Assembly (NCBI RefSeq): GCF_015595035.1
Contig: NZ_JADNRN010000001.1
Coordinates: forward strand, 124,001-188,000
Direction: 5' to 3'
Source of the DNA: Marinibium conchae
GTDB lineage: Bacteria > Pseudomonadota > Gammaproteobacteria > Enterobacterales > Alteromonadaceae
Length of the DNA: 64,000 nucleotides
In this document: positions 27,765 to 37,800 of the stretch, one piece after another
Position numbering within the stretch: position 1 is the stretch's first letter
Layout of the letters: every line of letters begins with the position of its first letter
Notes under the pieces: model-generated
What the model was told of the DNA's origin: nothing
Databases searched by the model: none
Seen by the model: only the letters and a program-made list of their open reading frames with translations
Made by a program: the position numbers and the translations under genes

Positions 27765-28388
27765 CTAAGGCTGTTTGGTTAGCCACACAATTAATTCAAC
27801 AATTTGGTCTGTGGTCATATCTCTGCTGAAGGTTGCTTGATACTTACCATTCACGATAAAGTTTGGAACACCAGTTACATGCTGTCTAAACTCTACGACT
27901 TGTTTGTTGTTTTTATTTGCTAAACTTTTCACGCTGAAACTTTTCGCTAACTTATCGAACTCTTCACCATCAACTCCATTAACCACGAAGATGTTTCTTA
28001 GGTCCTTCAAACCAGTAATTACCGAACGCTGTTGGTGGATATAGTTGAAGATGGCTCCATTGAGCTCTTCTTCTTTCTTAAGTGCTCTTGCGATCACCAT
28101 CGCTGTAGTGGCGTTTTCTTGTACTTCAGGGCCTGCCAAGCTCATGAAATTGACATGCACTTTGGTGAATTTTACGTCTTTGTCCAAACCATCTTTAATG
28201 TTTTTTACCAAAGGTTCAAAACGGTAACAGGCAGGGCACCAAAAAGAAAAAAACTCTTTTACTTCAGGTTTGGCGGTTCTGGTTTCACTGATCACTTTAT
28301 AGTGTTTACCTTCTTGCCATGCATCTTGAGCATTTGCATAAAAGGGGAGTAATACAACCAGCAAAAATAGAGAGAGAAACTTCTTCAT
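27765..28388 (-). CDS. dsbA: periplasmic thiol:disulfide interchange protein DsbA
   Basis: Introduces disulfides into exported proteins. 207 residues with a clear signal peptide (MKKFLSLFLLVVLLPFYANA, cleavage near 20). The active site is C51-P-A-C54 in FWCPACYRFEPL. The inserted helical domain and the cis-proline loop GVPNFIVNGKYQATF are intact. It is paralogous to the lipoprotein version at 26698-27420, separated by the repeat-rich gap. No dsbB is visible in the window. Confidence 0.92.
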   Translation of the reverse strand: MKKFLSLFLLVVLLPFYANAQDAWQEGKHYKVISETRTAKPEVKEFFSFWCPACYRFEPLVKNIKDGLDKDVKFTKVHVNFMSLAGPEVQENATTAMVIARALKKEEELNGAIFNYIHQQRSVITGLKDLRNIFVVNGVDGEEFDKLAKSFSVKSLANKNNKQVVEFRQHVTGVPNFIVNGKYQATFSRDMTTDQIVELIVWLTKQP

Positions 28389-28478
28389 TAATAGATTCCT
28401 TTGTTAACGCAAGTTTTTGCGCCTGTCATTTGTTAGCCCTAGAGTATCATAAAGCCGAAAATCAGTTCAAAAAAAAAG

Positions 28479-28504
28479 GCCAAACTGCGGTGCTAATCTG
28501 GCCA
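28479..28504 (-). terminator. terminator after btuB
   Basis: On the minus strand GGCCA at the left pairs with TGGCC at the right around a 16-base loop, followed by a run of eight T. It is positioned about 60 bases past the btuB stop. Confidence 0.75.
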
Positions 28505-28566
28505 TATTCATTTTCTGTTCAGTTCTACATTACGGCTTGATCTGCTTTAGGTCGCCATTCACTCAA

Positions 28567-30489
28567 TTAGTTCCATTCATATTGAATATTAGCCATGACT
28601 CGTCTTGGTTGACCAACAAAACCAAAAACATCTTGATAGCCTTCGTCGAATAAGTTGTCGACACGAATGCTTAGCCCCCATTCTTTGTTCAATTGAGCAC
28701 TATAATTTGCACTTACTAACCAATAAGGCGCTAGTTTTACTACTTCAGATGGCAGCGGGAAAGGCGGAAAGAAACGGTCAGTTTTGCTACCACTATAATC
28801 GCCCTGCAAATAAAGCCTGTGAGCTTCAGAAAAGGCATAGTTAAGCGAAATAGAGCCAGTATGGCGAGCTCGTCTTAACTCCACTTCCGTCGGAGCTTTG
28901 GAATCGAGGTAGGCATAACTCGCAGACCATTGCAGATTTTTATAGTCTCCTGCCAGAGTTAACTCTACACCTTCTCTAGTGCTTTGCTCGTCGATATTGT
29001 CTGCAGTGAATCCGCCTGTTGAAGCGTCAAAAACAAAACCGTTGATTTCATTGCGAAGCGCTGTATCGAAGTAGGTCAATTCCATATTCACAGCCTTATT
29101 AGCTTGATATTCGAGACCGACCTCATTTGAATAACTAGATTCAGGGCGTAATGCTGGGTTACCTATGAAAGTGCCTGCAAAGAAGCCAAAGCGTTCAGTG
29201 AAGCTGGGGTTTTTTATCGCCTTCCCTCTGCTAACAAAGACCTTTACATCTGTGCTTAGTTGACTGCTTAAGCCCAACCTGAAGCTATTGGCATTGTCAA
29301 ATTCATCGCTGTTATCACGTCGAAAGCTAGCGCTTAAATATGTTTGCTCAAAAATCGCATATTGACCATCACTTAACACAGAAAGTGTTGTGTTGTTTTG
29401 TTCTTGATTCGGATCGCCAAATCCAATAGGGCCGCTTTGTTCAAAGTCTTCTTCAACAGCATCAAGGCCAAAATTGATAAAGTTATGAAATTTATTTTTG
29501 GTGTGTCCCAAACTCGATAAATTAATGAAATTTAGCCATGTAAGGCGCTGAGTTTGCCCTTCAGTTCCACCAGAAAAAATGCCGCTAGAAAAGTTATCAC
29601 TGGCATTGTTGCTTACTTGATAAGCTAAGGACTGTGACCACATACTGCCTTTGGGCTGATAAACCCAACGTAGTAAGGAGCTGAGAGTTTGCCCTTCACT
29701 GTTGTTGTCAGCATCGGTTGGAAGGCCAGTATTTACAAAGTCTACGCCGTCGAATTCACTTATAAAATCAACAAAACGAAGATTTGCTACAATTTTATGT
29801 TCATCGTTTACATCATATTCAAGGTTAGAGCTAATGCTTGTATTTTCATACCCGTCTTTCTCGTCACCTTGCAGTGAAATGTTTGCACCATCGGTATTAA
29901 AATGATTTGCATTCAATGAGAACTTTAGAGCATCTGTGGCTTTTGAATAGTTGAGGCCAAGCTGCTTCGTTGCTTGGTTTCCCAAGCCCAAATTCGCGCT
30001 AAATGCTTGCCCGGAACGGGCTCGTTTAGTCGTGATAGATATCACACCCGACACCGCACTTGTGCCCCAAAGCGCACTTTGTGGGCCTCTCAACAATTCG
30101 ATTTCTTGAATATCCGACACCAGCAAGTGAGCAAAATTGACCAAGCCACCTTGGCCTAGGTCATTGATTTCAACACCATCAACCAAAACCAGTATATGAT
30201 TGCTCTCACTGCCTCTAAAGCGCAATTCAGTGAGTGTTCCGGTGGGCCCTGATTGACTCACGTTAACGCTGGCAAATCTTCGTAATAAGTCAGTCAATGA
30301 CGTTGCACCAGAAGCTTCTATAGTCGCTTCATCAATAAAGGAGACTGAGCCTGCTAAGCTTGATTTATCGATAGGGGCGCGAGAGCCTGTGATGCTTATT
30401 TTTTCTATGGAAGTAGATAATTGTGTTTGCGCATGGGCAAGATGACTTACGCCCAAACAGAGCGCTAGTGTGGATAATTTTAATTTCAT
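28567..30489 (-). CDS. btuB: TonB-dependent vitamin B12 outer-membrane receptor
   Basis: Outer-membrane cobalamin receptor of 640 residues from ATG 30489. A signal peptide (MKLKLSTLALCLGVSHLAHA) precedes the TonB-box region EKISITGSRAPIDKS. The plug domain has SLTDLLRRFASVNVSQSG, LRFRGSESNHILVLVDGVEINDLGQGG and IELLRGPQSALWGTSAVSGVI. The beta-barrel ends GFVGQPRRVMANIQYEWN, with aromatic residues at the C-terminus. The frame is open 23 codons further upstream, but the signal peptide fixes the start. A cobalamin riboswitch just upstream makes the B12 assignment strong. One word copy (29500) is read Gly-His-Thr. Confidence 0.95.
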   Translation of the reverse strand: MKLKLSTLALCLGVSHLAHAQTQLSTSIEKISITGSRAPIDKSSLAGSVSFIDEATIEASGATSLTDLLRRFASVNVSQSGPTGTLTELRFRGSESNHILVLVDGVEINDLGQGGLVNFAHLLVSDIQEIELLRGPQSALWGTSAVSGVISITTKRARSGQAFSANLGLGNQATKQLGLNYSKATDALKFSLNANHFNTDGANISLQGDEKDGYENTSISSNLEYDVNDEHKIVANLRFVDFISEFDGVDFVNTGLPTDADNNSEGQTLSSLLRWVYQPKGSMWSQSLAYQVSNNASDNFSSGIFSGGTEGQTQRLTWLNFINLSSLGHTKNKFHNFINFGLDAVEEDFEQSGPIGFGDPNQEQNNTTLSVLSDGQYAIFEQTYLSASFRRDNSDEFDNANSFRLGLSSQLSTDVKVFVSRGKAIKNPSFTERFGFFAGTFIGNPALRPESSYSNEVGLEYQANKAVNMELTYFDTALRNEINGFVFDASTGGFTADNIDEQSTREGVELTLAGDYKNLQWSASYAYLDSKAPTEVELRRARHTGSISLNYAFSEAHRLYLQGDYSGSKTDRFFPPFPLPSEVVKLAPYWLVSANYSAQLNKEWGLSIRVDNLFDEGYQDVFGFVGQPRRVMANIQYEWN

Positions 30490-30555
30490 GTTGGATATAT
30501 CTCTGTGTATGCTCCGCCCGAGCATGACAAAAGGTAGGCACAATGCCCAGTTTAT

Positions 30556-30770
30556 CAAGGCCGGTATCCGGGCTTATCTATCTTGGACGAAGCTAGTCGT
30601 GCCAAGCTACTTCATCACCTTCCCGCGCAAATACGCAGTGGTTGACCTCGAAAATCGATGTATGAAGTAGTGGTAGTTTTACCAATATATTTACCGTTGC
30701 GGGGGCAGCTCTAGCTTTCCACTAGCTTCCCGTTTACCTCATTGAGCTAACAATGAGCACCTTGAACGGG
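30556..30770 (-). promoter_or_regulatory. cobalamin (AdoCbl) riboswitch controlling btuB
   Basis: Read on the minus strand, the leader contains the highly conserved block GGGAAGCTAGTGGAAAGC followed by GCTGCCCCCGCAACGGTAA (about 30700-30735), which is the B12-box core. It closes with AGCCCGGATACCGGCC (30559-30574), the usual 3' landmark of the class. The preceding GTTCAAGGTGC arm is at about 30755-30770. It lies about 70-280 bases before the btuB start, so high cobalamin should repress receptor synthesis; whether by transcription or translation is not clear. Confidence 0.93.
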
Positions 30771-30846
30771 CGCTAGTATAATGGGATATACTAATTTTTA
30801 TAGGCTTATTTAGCATTTTATTCGGATTAGATATAACCATTAGAAA

Positions 30847-31821
30847 TTACAGTTTGAGTGGCGCTTCTTGAAGTGCCGAATATTGTTCTTTTAAGGCTAA
30901 AATTTGGTTTTCCCAATATTTATCTTCAGCAAACCATGGAAACGCCTGTGGAAATGCCGGATCTTCCCATCGTTGACTCAACCAAGCCATGTAATGCACC
31001 ATTCGCATAGCTCGAAGCGCTTCGATCAGAACGAGTTCATTGGTGTCGAAAGAGTGAAATTCGTCATAAGCTTCAACTAGCGTATCGAGTTGAATAAATT
31101 GCTGCTGCCTATCGCCGGATAACATCATCCATAAATCTTGAATCGCAGGGCCTGTTCTACAGTCATCAAGATCAACGAAGGTTGGTCCATCGCGCCAAAG
31201 TATGTTCCCGGGATGCAAATCACCGTGTAATCGTATTTGTGTAAATTGCTGGCTAAATTTCATTTTTGTTTCGCTAATCACCATGTCCAAAATAGTATGG
31301 AAAGCCGTTTGCAAATGATGTGGCAGCAATGAGCCATTTTCTAAGATTTGTTTTGGTGTGTCCAAATAGCTGGTGGTGTCAATTTGTGGACGATGTTTGA
31401 AAGACTTCGCTTGAGCAACCCTATGAATACGGCCAATAAATCTCCCCATCCATTCCAGTTGGTCAAGATTGTCTACTTCAAACTGCCGCCCGCCAGCCGA
31501 TGGAAACACGGCAAAGCGATATGCTTCATGATGATGTAACGTGCTCTTATTTGCGCCTAACTGCAAAGGAGCAACAACAGGTATTTCTTGATGAGACAGC
31601 TCCAAAGCAAAGTCATGTTCTTCCTGAATTTGCGAGTCGGTCCAGCGCTGTGGGCGATAAAACTTAACGACGTAACGCTTGTTATCTTCAGCTAAAAACT
31701 GATAGACCCTATTCTCGTAGCTATTTAAGGCTAGAAGCCCAGATTCGGCACGAATATCTACCGTTTCTATTGCATCCAATATAAGGTCAGGATTGAGTTT
31801 CGAGAACGTAAAATCAGACAT
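30847..31821 (-). CDS. srkA: stress response kinase A (SrkA/YihE/RdoA)
   Basis: Ser/Thr protein kinase of the aminoglycoside-phosphotransferase (choline-kinase-like) fold, 324 residues, protective in stress in E. coli. The catalytic loop RLHGDLHPGNILW and the metal motif VDLDDCRTGPAIQDLWMML are intact. N-terminal VKFYRPQRWTDSQIQEEHDF holds the ATP-binding lysine region. Its start overlaps the end of ccoG by eight bases, so the two are translationally coupled. One word copy (31355) is read Asp-Thr-Pro. Confidence 0.93.
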   Translation of the reverse strand: MSDFTFSKLNPDLILDAIETVDIRAESGLLALNSYENRVYQFLAEDNKRYVVKFYRPQRWTDSQIQEEHDFALELSHQEIPVVAPLQLGANKSTLHHHEAYRFAVFPSAGGRQFEVDNLDQLEWMGRFIGRIHRVAQAKSFKHRPQIDTTSYLDTPKQILENGSLLPHHLQTAFHTILDMVISETKMKFSQQFTQIRLHGDLHPGNILWRDGPTFVDLDDCRTGPAIQDLWMMLSGDRQQQFIQLDTLVEAYDEFHSFDTNELVLIEALRAMRMVHYMAWLSQRWEDPAFPQAFPWFAEDKYWENQILALKEQYSALQEAPLKL

Positions 31822-33253
31822 CAGTGAAAATGAACTTACTGTTTTCTTGCACTGCTACGGTTTCGCCATTCTCATCTTTTGTTTCTAGCCGGAAAGTAAA
31901 CTCTGTTACTTCTTCACTTAAAGCATAGGGGTCAACGGTTACACTCATTGGCAAGGTATATACGTCACCACCTTTCACCTCTACCTGCGATAAGCCCACA
32001 TAATTCGCTCCTTCTATACCACTTATAGAAACTGTAAATACTCTACTTGCCTGCGATTTATTGAGAATTTTTAGCGTATACACATTCTCGATAAGGCCTT
32101 GATTTGTTTCTCGGTATAGGGAGTTTCTATCCTTTATAATATCTAGCTCAAGGGGGGCTCTTGAATAAATGTCAACGACTAACAGGCTGGTCATAATGAA
32201 GAGTACAAATGCGTAACCGACTAACTTGGGGCGTACTATTTTTGTAGTACCGCCACTTAATTGATGCTCCGAAGTAAAACTGATCAAGCCTTTTTCATAA
32301 CCCATTTTGTCCATCACGCCATTACATGCATCAACACAGGCGCCGCAGTTGATACATTCGTATTGCAAGCCGTTGCGTATATCAATGCCGGTTGGGCAAA
32401 CTTGGACGCATAAATTACAGTCTATGCAATCGCCAAGGCCTTTTTCGGCCAGTTGCTCTTTACTGACTTTCCTAGAGCGAGGTCCCCTTTGTTCGCCTCG
32501 TTCGGGGTTGTATGCAACGGTAAACGTGTCCTTGTCGAACATGGCAGATTGAAAGCGTGCGTATGGGCACATGTGGGTACACATAATTTCGCGCATGTAA
32601 CCGGCATTGCCATAGGTACATACAGTAAAGAAAATGATTGAGAAGCCTGCCCAGAAGCCAACATGTAAAGTAAAGAAATCGATGAACAGTTGGTCAATAG
32701 GACTAAAGTAGCCAACAAAGGTAATAGAGGTAAGTAGCGCAACAAGTATCCATGCGAAGTGTTTTAAGAATTTTCGAGTGAATTTATCGAGATCCATTTT
32801 GCGCTGATCAAGCTTCATTCGTTTATTTCTACTGCCCTCTATTTTTTCTTCAAACCAGATATAAATGAAGGTCCAAGTTGTTTGTGGGCACATAAAACCG
32901 CACCAAACACGACCGGCAAAAGTGGTCACGAAAAATAAGGCGAATGCAGATACGATGAAAATATAAGCCAATATTGTGAGATCTTGTGGCCATAGCGTCA
33001 TGGCGAAAATGCTGAAGCGCTGTTCGCCGATGTCAAATAGCACTGCCTGCGAGCCCTTATATTGAATCCAAGGGATAATAGCAAAGATGCCCAGAAAGAT
33101 GAGGCCAAAAAAGCGCCTAATATTTTCCAACATACCCTCCACGGCTCTCACATATATGCGGTTTCTCGCCGAGTAGGTATTGGCGTCACTGGCCTGTTTT
33201 GGCTTGTGGATCTTAACCGGTGTGACATCTTTGATTTTAATTTTTTCGGTCAT
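31814..33253 (-). CDS. ccoG: cytochrome c oxidase accessory protein CcoG (FixG/RdxA)
   Basis: Membrane-bound polyferredoxin needed for copper delivery to cbb3-type cytochrome oxidase. 479 residues with about five membrane helices (around 45-65, 88-110, 160-185, 195-215, 340-360). The periplasm-facing motif RVWCGFMCPQTTW is present. Two 4Fe-4S cysteine sets lie in CIDCNLCVQVCPTGIDIRNGLQYECINCGACVDAC. A C-terminal Ig-like domain follows the last helix. No ccoNOPQ or ccoS genes are in the window, but CcoG presence predicts a cbb3 oxidase elsewhere. Confidence 0.96.
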   Translation of the reverse strand: MTEKIKIKDVTPVKIHKPKQASDANTYSARNRIYVRAVEGMLENIRRFFGLIFLGIFAIIPWIQYKGSQAVLFDIGEQRFSIFAMTLWPQDLTILAYIFIVSAFALFFVTTFAGRVWCGFMCPQTTWTFIYIWFEEKIEGSRNKRMKLDQRKMDLDKFTRKFLKHFAWILVALLTSITFVGYFSPIDQLFIDFFTLHVGFWAGFSIIFFTVCTYGNAGYMREIMCTHMCPYARFQSAMFDKDTFTVAYNPERGEQRGPRSRKVSKEQLAEKGLGDCIDCNLCVQVCPTGIDIRNGLQYECINCGACVDACNGVMDKMGYEKGLISFTSEHQLSGGTTKIVRPKLVGYAFVLFIMTSLLVVDIYSRAPLELDIIKDRNSLYRETNQGLIENVYTLKILNKSQASRVFTVSISGIEGANYVGLSQVEVKGGDVYTLPMSVTVDPYALSEEVTEFTFRLETKDENGETVAVQENSKFIFTDV

Positions 33254-33538
33254 TGAAGACTCCGATAAATGCAGAAGAACAGCCTCTCGACTTATATTCG
33301 GAGTATATCAAGTTGTTGATAGAAAATGTTATTTGAGATCAAGATAATGCCTTTTCTGATCGTAAAGTCTACGCTTTAGTTATTTTTATTATACCTTTCG
33401 CCACTAAAGCTAAGCCGAGAGCAGTTAGAAATATACGAGTGTATTGCCCATAATCATTGTATTTGTCGTATAATTACCTATGATTAGAGCTATAGATATG
33501 CGTATATTTTTGCAAACCATAAAGGAACAATTAGAAGC

Positions 33539-33907
33539 ATGTGGCGTACTTTTGTCATCATTATTGAAATTGCTATTCTCATCATTGTGTTGAGAACCTC
33601 CTTTGTGCAATATTTTTTATCAGATATTCAGCAAACAGTATCCGGATGGATCGAAGCCGTAGTAGAAATCCCTGAGCAACAAACACTGGCAAATTTGCGA
33701 GAAAAATTTTTTTACAACAATATGTCTCTGCAATCTCATCAAACCGACTACATAATTGGGGTGACGTCGTCAAAAGAAGAGCTTCTCGATTTCAAAAAGC
33801 GCTATTGCGACGGCAATGATAAAAATCCTTTTATATACGGAACTAACCTTCGACGTTTTTGTCATCATATAGATGAAGTTAAGTTTATAGACGGGCCGAG
33901 CTTGTAA
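33539..33907 (+). CDS. small membrane-anchored hypothetical protein
   Basis: Not recognised. 122 residues with an N-terminal membrane helix (residues 4-20, TFVIIIEIAILIIVLR) and a soluble remainder with two cysteines (KRYCDGNDK and LRRFCHHID). Upstream AAGGAACAATTAGAAGC gives only a loosely spaced ribosome binding site. It stands alone between the divergent ccoG promoter region and the DUF3016 gene. It could be periplasmic and disulfide-bonded, but there is no functional clue. Confidence 0.6.
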   Translation: MWRTFVIIIEIAILIIVLRTSFVQYFLSDIQQTVSGWIEAVVEIPEQQTLANLREKFFYNNMSLQSHQTDYIIGVTSSKEELLDFKKRYCDGNDKNPFIYGTNLRRFCHHIDEVKFIDGPSL

Positions 33908-33950
33908 AATCTGTATTGTTTTGGCTAAATCTTTGGGAAGAGTACTGAGC

Positions 33951-33976
33951 AGAAGCACAGAAGCACAGAAACACAG
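33951..33976. repeat. short tandem repeat, unit AGAAGCAC
   Basis: Three 8-base units (AGAAGCAC, AGAAGCAC, AGAAACAC) plus AG, in the gap before the DUF3016 gene. Minor simple repeat. Confidence 0.8.
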
Positions 33977-34121
33977 TTCATACAAAGTAGATACTTATCC
34001 ATCGTAGTCAACGCGGAATATTGAATGCTCCACATCGTGCGGGCTTCATCTGGCAGATACATCGATAGTAAGTCGAGCATTTCATCATTAATCCACAGTG
34101 TTAAATCACCGGAGGCAACAC

Positions 34122-34697
34122 ATGAATCGTATCAAGCAGTTTTTAATCGCAAATGCGATGATTATCCCCTCGATTGTAAGCTTTGACCTTATGGCTGAAG
34201 ATAAACCTTCAGAAGTCGCGCTCGAAAAAGAAGAGCGTGTCAGTATTGATTGGGTTGAACCCAAAAAATATAGAGATGTGCGCAGCCCGAATATGTCTCG
34301 TAAACGTTTCCGTGAACAAGTGTTTAATGATTTGCATGAATTCTTCAATGAACTTGCTACAGAACTTCCTGAAGGGAAAAGGTTAGCGCTGACTGTAACC
34401 AATGTTGATTTGGCCGGCACAGTGCAAGTACCGTCACAGATTGGCATAGGAGGTTCGCTTAATTTTGATCGAGGTTTTGACGAATATCGAGTGTTGAGAG
34501 ATGTCGACATTCCTCGTTTAAACTTCAGCTACACATTACTTGACGCTGATGGTAATGAGTTAAAGAGTGAGACCGTTAAGCTTAAAGACATGAACTATTT
34601 ACGTAATGCTTCCATTCGGCGTAGCAGCGAATCTTTGCGTTATGAGAAGCAAATGATAGAGAAGTGGTTTGAGCGTACATTTTTTAAACAGTCTTGA
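34122..34697 (+). CDS. DUF3016 family exported protein
   Basis: 191 residues from ATG 34122, which follows GGAGGCAACAC, a strong ribosome binding site; an upstream in-frame ATG at 34098 lacks one. The N-terminus (MNRIKQFLIANAMIIPSIVSFDLMAE) is a signal peptide. The body has the DUF3016 pattern: VSIDWVEPKKYRDVRSPNMSRKRFREQVFNDLHEFFNELA, then VTNVDLAGTV, VLRDVDIPRLNFSYTLLDADGNEL, and the end YEKQMIEKWFERTF. Function of the family is unknown. A terminator follows. Confidence 0.8.
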   Translation: MNRIKQFLIANAMIIPSIVSFDLMAEDKPSEVALEKEERVSIDWVEPKKYRDVRSPNMSRKRFREQVFNDLHEFFNELATELPEGKRLALTVTNVDLAGTVQVPSQIGIGGSLNFDRGFDEYRVLRDVDIPRLNFSYTLLDADGNELKSETVKLKDMNYLRNASIRRSSESLRYEKQMIEKWFERTFFKQS

Positions 34698-34742
34698 GTT
34701 AATATAAATAGTTCTAGGTATTTTCAAAACGAAAAATCCAAT

Positions 34743-34774
34743 AAAAACGGTGCTTTACAAGTGCCGTTTTTTTG
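34743..34774 (+). terminator. terminator after the DUF3016 gene
   Basis: AAAAACGG and CCGTTTTTTT flank the short loop region TGCTTTACAAGTG, with a good T-run, about 50 bases past the stop codon. Confidence 0.8.
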
Positions 34775-34890
34775 TTTGCGAAAGAGGTAGGATCTGTCAC
34801 ATTTTTGTAGTAATTTAGCTATACCATCGTATAGGAAAAAATACCTAACAGTTCTAGCGATAGAATTATAAAACACACGGACAGAAACTC

Positions 34891-37800
34891 ATGAAAATCA
34901 AAACCTTAAGTGCCCTTCTGCTAGGCTCTATGAGCTTTGCATCAAGTGCTGACGTATTCATATCAGAATATATAGAGGGCTCGAGCAATAATAAAGCGGT
35001 TGAAATATACAATAATAGCGGCACCGCTGTTGAGCTAGGTAATTATCAATTACTTATATATGCTAATGGTGGAGAAAACGCGGGCACCACAATTAATTTG
35101 TCCGGTTCATTAGATGCATATAGCACTTATGTTATTGCTGACAATGACTCTGCCGATGCTATCCTTACGCAAGCTCAAATTTTATCTAACTCAAGCTTCT
35201 ACAATGGCGATGACTATCTTGAGCTTGTGGTTCAAGACGATGCTGGAAATCGTGTTGTTTTAGATACTGTTGGCCAATATCTTGTTGACCCAGGTAGTGC
35301 TTACTCGACTACCGTAGAGGGTGTTTTTTATTCTACTCAAAATAGAACATTGGTGCGTCGTAGTAATATCACAATGGGTGATACTGACGGTACTAACGAA
35401 TTTGACCCAAGTGTTGAATGGGACGTGTTTCCGCAAGACGATTTTTCAAATTTAGGAAGCCACAGTACCGTGGACAGTCCAGATGGCGGCTCTGATGGTA
35501 ATTCTGAGGGTGGCTCTGAGGGTGGCTCTGACAGCGGTTCAGAAGGTAGCGATAATAACGATGGAAGTGTAAGCGGTGATGTTTGCACAGGCTGCCCTGA
35601 CTTGTTCCAATTCAAAGACCCAGCAACATTTGATGCGTCAGTTTACTACGCAAGCGTTAACGCGCTAATTAGTTCAGGTAGCGCTACGCCAGCTCAAATA
35701 AAAGCCGCATTGAGTGAGGTGATCTCTACTGATATAACCCGTTTATCTTATTCCGAAGTCTGGACAGCGATGACGGTAACTGATGAAGATCCATCAAATA
35801 GAGACAACGTTATATTACTTTACTCTGGCCGCTCCATTCCGAAGGCGTCGAATGGCAGTGGAAGCGTAGCATCTAGTGATGGTGATAACTGGAACCGCGA
35901 ACATACATGGGCTAAAAGCCATGGCTTCCCAGACCAAAATGATGAGCCTTACACCGACATTCATCATCTTCGCCCAACTGATATTTCAGTAAATGCAGCC
36001 CGCGGTAATCTTGATTTTGATGAGAGTGATGCCCCGTTAACAGAAGCGCAAATTACGCGAGAGTCTGATCCTGAATTACGCGCTGCAATATTGGCAGCAA
36101 CTGCAGCAAACTTTGTTGACGCTGACTCCTTCGAGCCACGCGCTGAAGTAAAAGGTGATGTTGCCCGCATGATGTTATACATGGACACACGCTACGAAGC
36201 TGGTGGTTCATACACCGACCTGGTATTAGTAAATAGAATTACCTCGACCGGCACGCCGACTCTAGGCAAATTGTGCACCTTATTAAACTGGCACTACGGT
36301 GACCCAGTGAGTGATTTTGAACTAAACCGTAACGAGCGTATTTATCAGTATCAAGGTAACCGAAATCCTTTCATTGATAACCCGCAATTAGTGGATGAGA
36401 TTTATTCACTTGAAACCTGTTCTGATGTCACTGATGGCGGTGATACAGGCGGCTCTGATAATGGTGACGGGTCAGACAACGGCGGCTCCGATAACGGCGA
36501 CGGCTCTGATAATGGTTCTGGTGAAGAAACAGACAATGGTAACAGTAGCAATGCGCCAATGCTTATTTCTGCGATTTTTGATGCAACGCTTCCCGGCGGC
36601 GTACCAAAAGGCATAGAAGTGTTTGTGACTCAAGATATCCCAGACTTATCGGTCTGCGGTATTGATCGCGGCTCAAATGGTAACCTTCCTGATGGTTCTG
36701 TTTATAGCATTGATATAGGCGGCGACAATTCAGCTAAACAAGGTGACTTCCTCTACTTTGCATCTGATATCGAGAACTTTAGTGCTTACTTTGGTTTTGC
36801 GCCAAACGGTGTTACCGGTGAACTCAATAATAATGGCGATGATGTAGTACAACTTGTTTGTAATGGTAGCGTGGCCGACACTTACGGTGTTCCTGGTGTA
36901 GATGGTAGTGGTGAAGTTTGGGAGTATACTGATGGCTTTGCATACCGTGTTAATGATTCTAGCCCCAGTGCTACTTTTGACTCAGCGCAATGGAGCATTA
37001 GTGGGCGTGATGCTCTTGATAACATCACTGCTAACGACTTAATTCCATTAGCATCATTTACCCGCACCGCAGGTGGCCTGATTATTTCAGAATATGTTGA
37101 AGGGTCTAGTTTTAACAAAATTCTTGAAATCGCAAACCTTACCGGCAGCGATGTAGACTTAAGTGAATACAGCATACGTGTTTATGCGAACGGTAATCCT
37201 GCAATAACAGGTGAGAGCCAGCTCGAAGGTATATTAGCCGCAAACTCAGTATTCGTTATTTCTAACCCTGTAGCAGATATCGCCGGAACAGATGTGGTCG
37301 ATATGGTGTCATCAATACTAAGCTTTAATGGTGATGATGCCGTGGCTTTGGCTGATGCAAATGGCAACATCGACGTGATTGGTCAAATTGGCGTTAGAAC
37401 GGTTTGGGGCTCAGGTGATATCAGAACTCAAAACGATACTATTCGCAGAAAGTTGAGTGTGACTGTTGGTGATAGTGACGGAAGTGATGAGTTTGACCCA
37501 GCTGTTGAATGGGACGGTTTTCCTCAAAATGATACCAGTGATATCGGCTTTTATGCAGGTTTCCCAGATGGTGGCAATGGCGACGGCGGTGACGGATCTG
37601 GCGAACAAACAGATGAAGAGCTACTCGGTTTCTGTTTCGATGATGCAACACGCATTCATGCTGTGCAAGGTGAAGGAGAGTCTTCGCCATTAATCGGTCA
37701 ACAAGTGGTTGTTGAAGGCGTTGTTACTTTAGTTACACCGTCGCTGAATGGCTTCTTCATGCAGGAAGAGGACACTGACGTAGATAATAACCCACTCACT

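Noticed and set aside
33325-33345. TTGAGATCAA upstream of ccoG as an FNR box
   Set aside because: FNR sites need TTGAT and ATCAA separated by four bases; this lacks the spacing, although FNR control of ccoG would be sensible.
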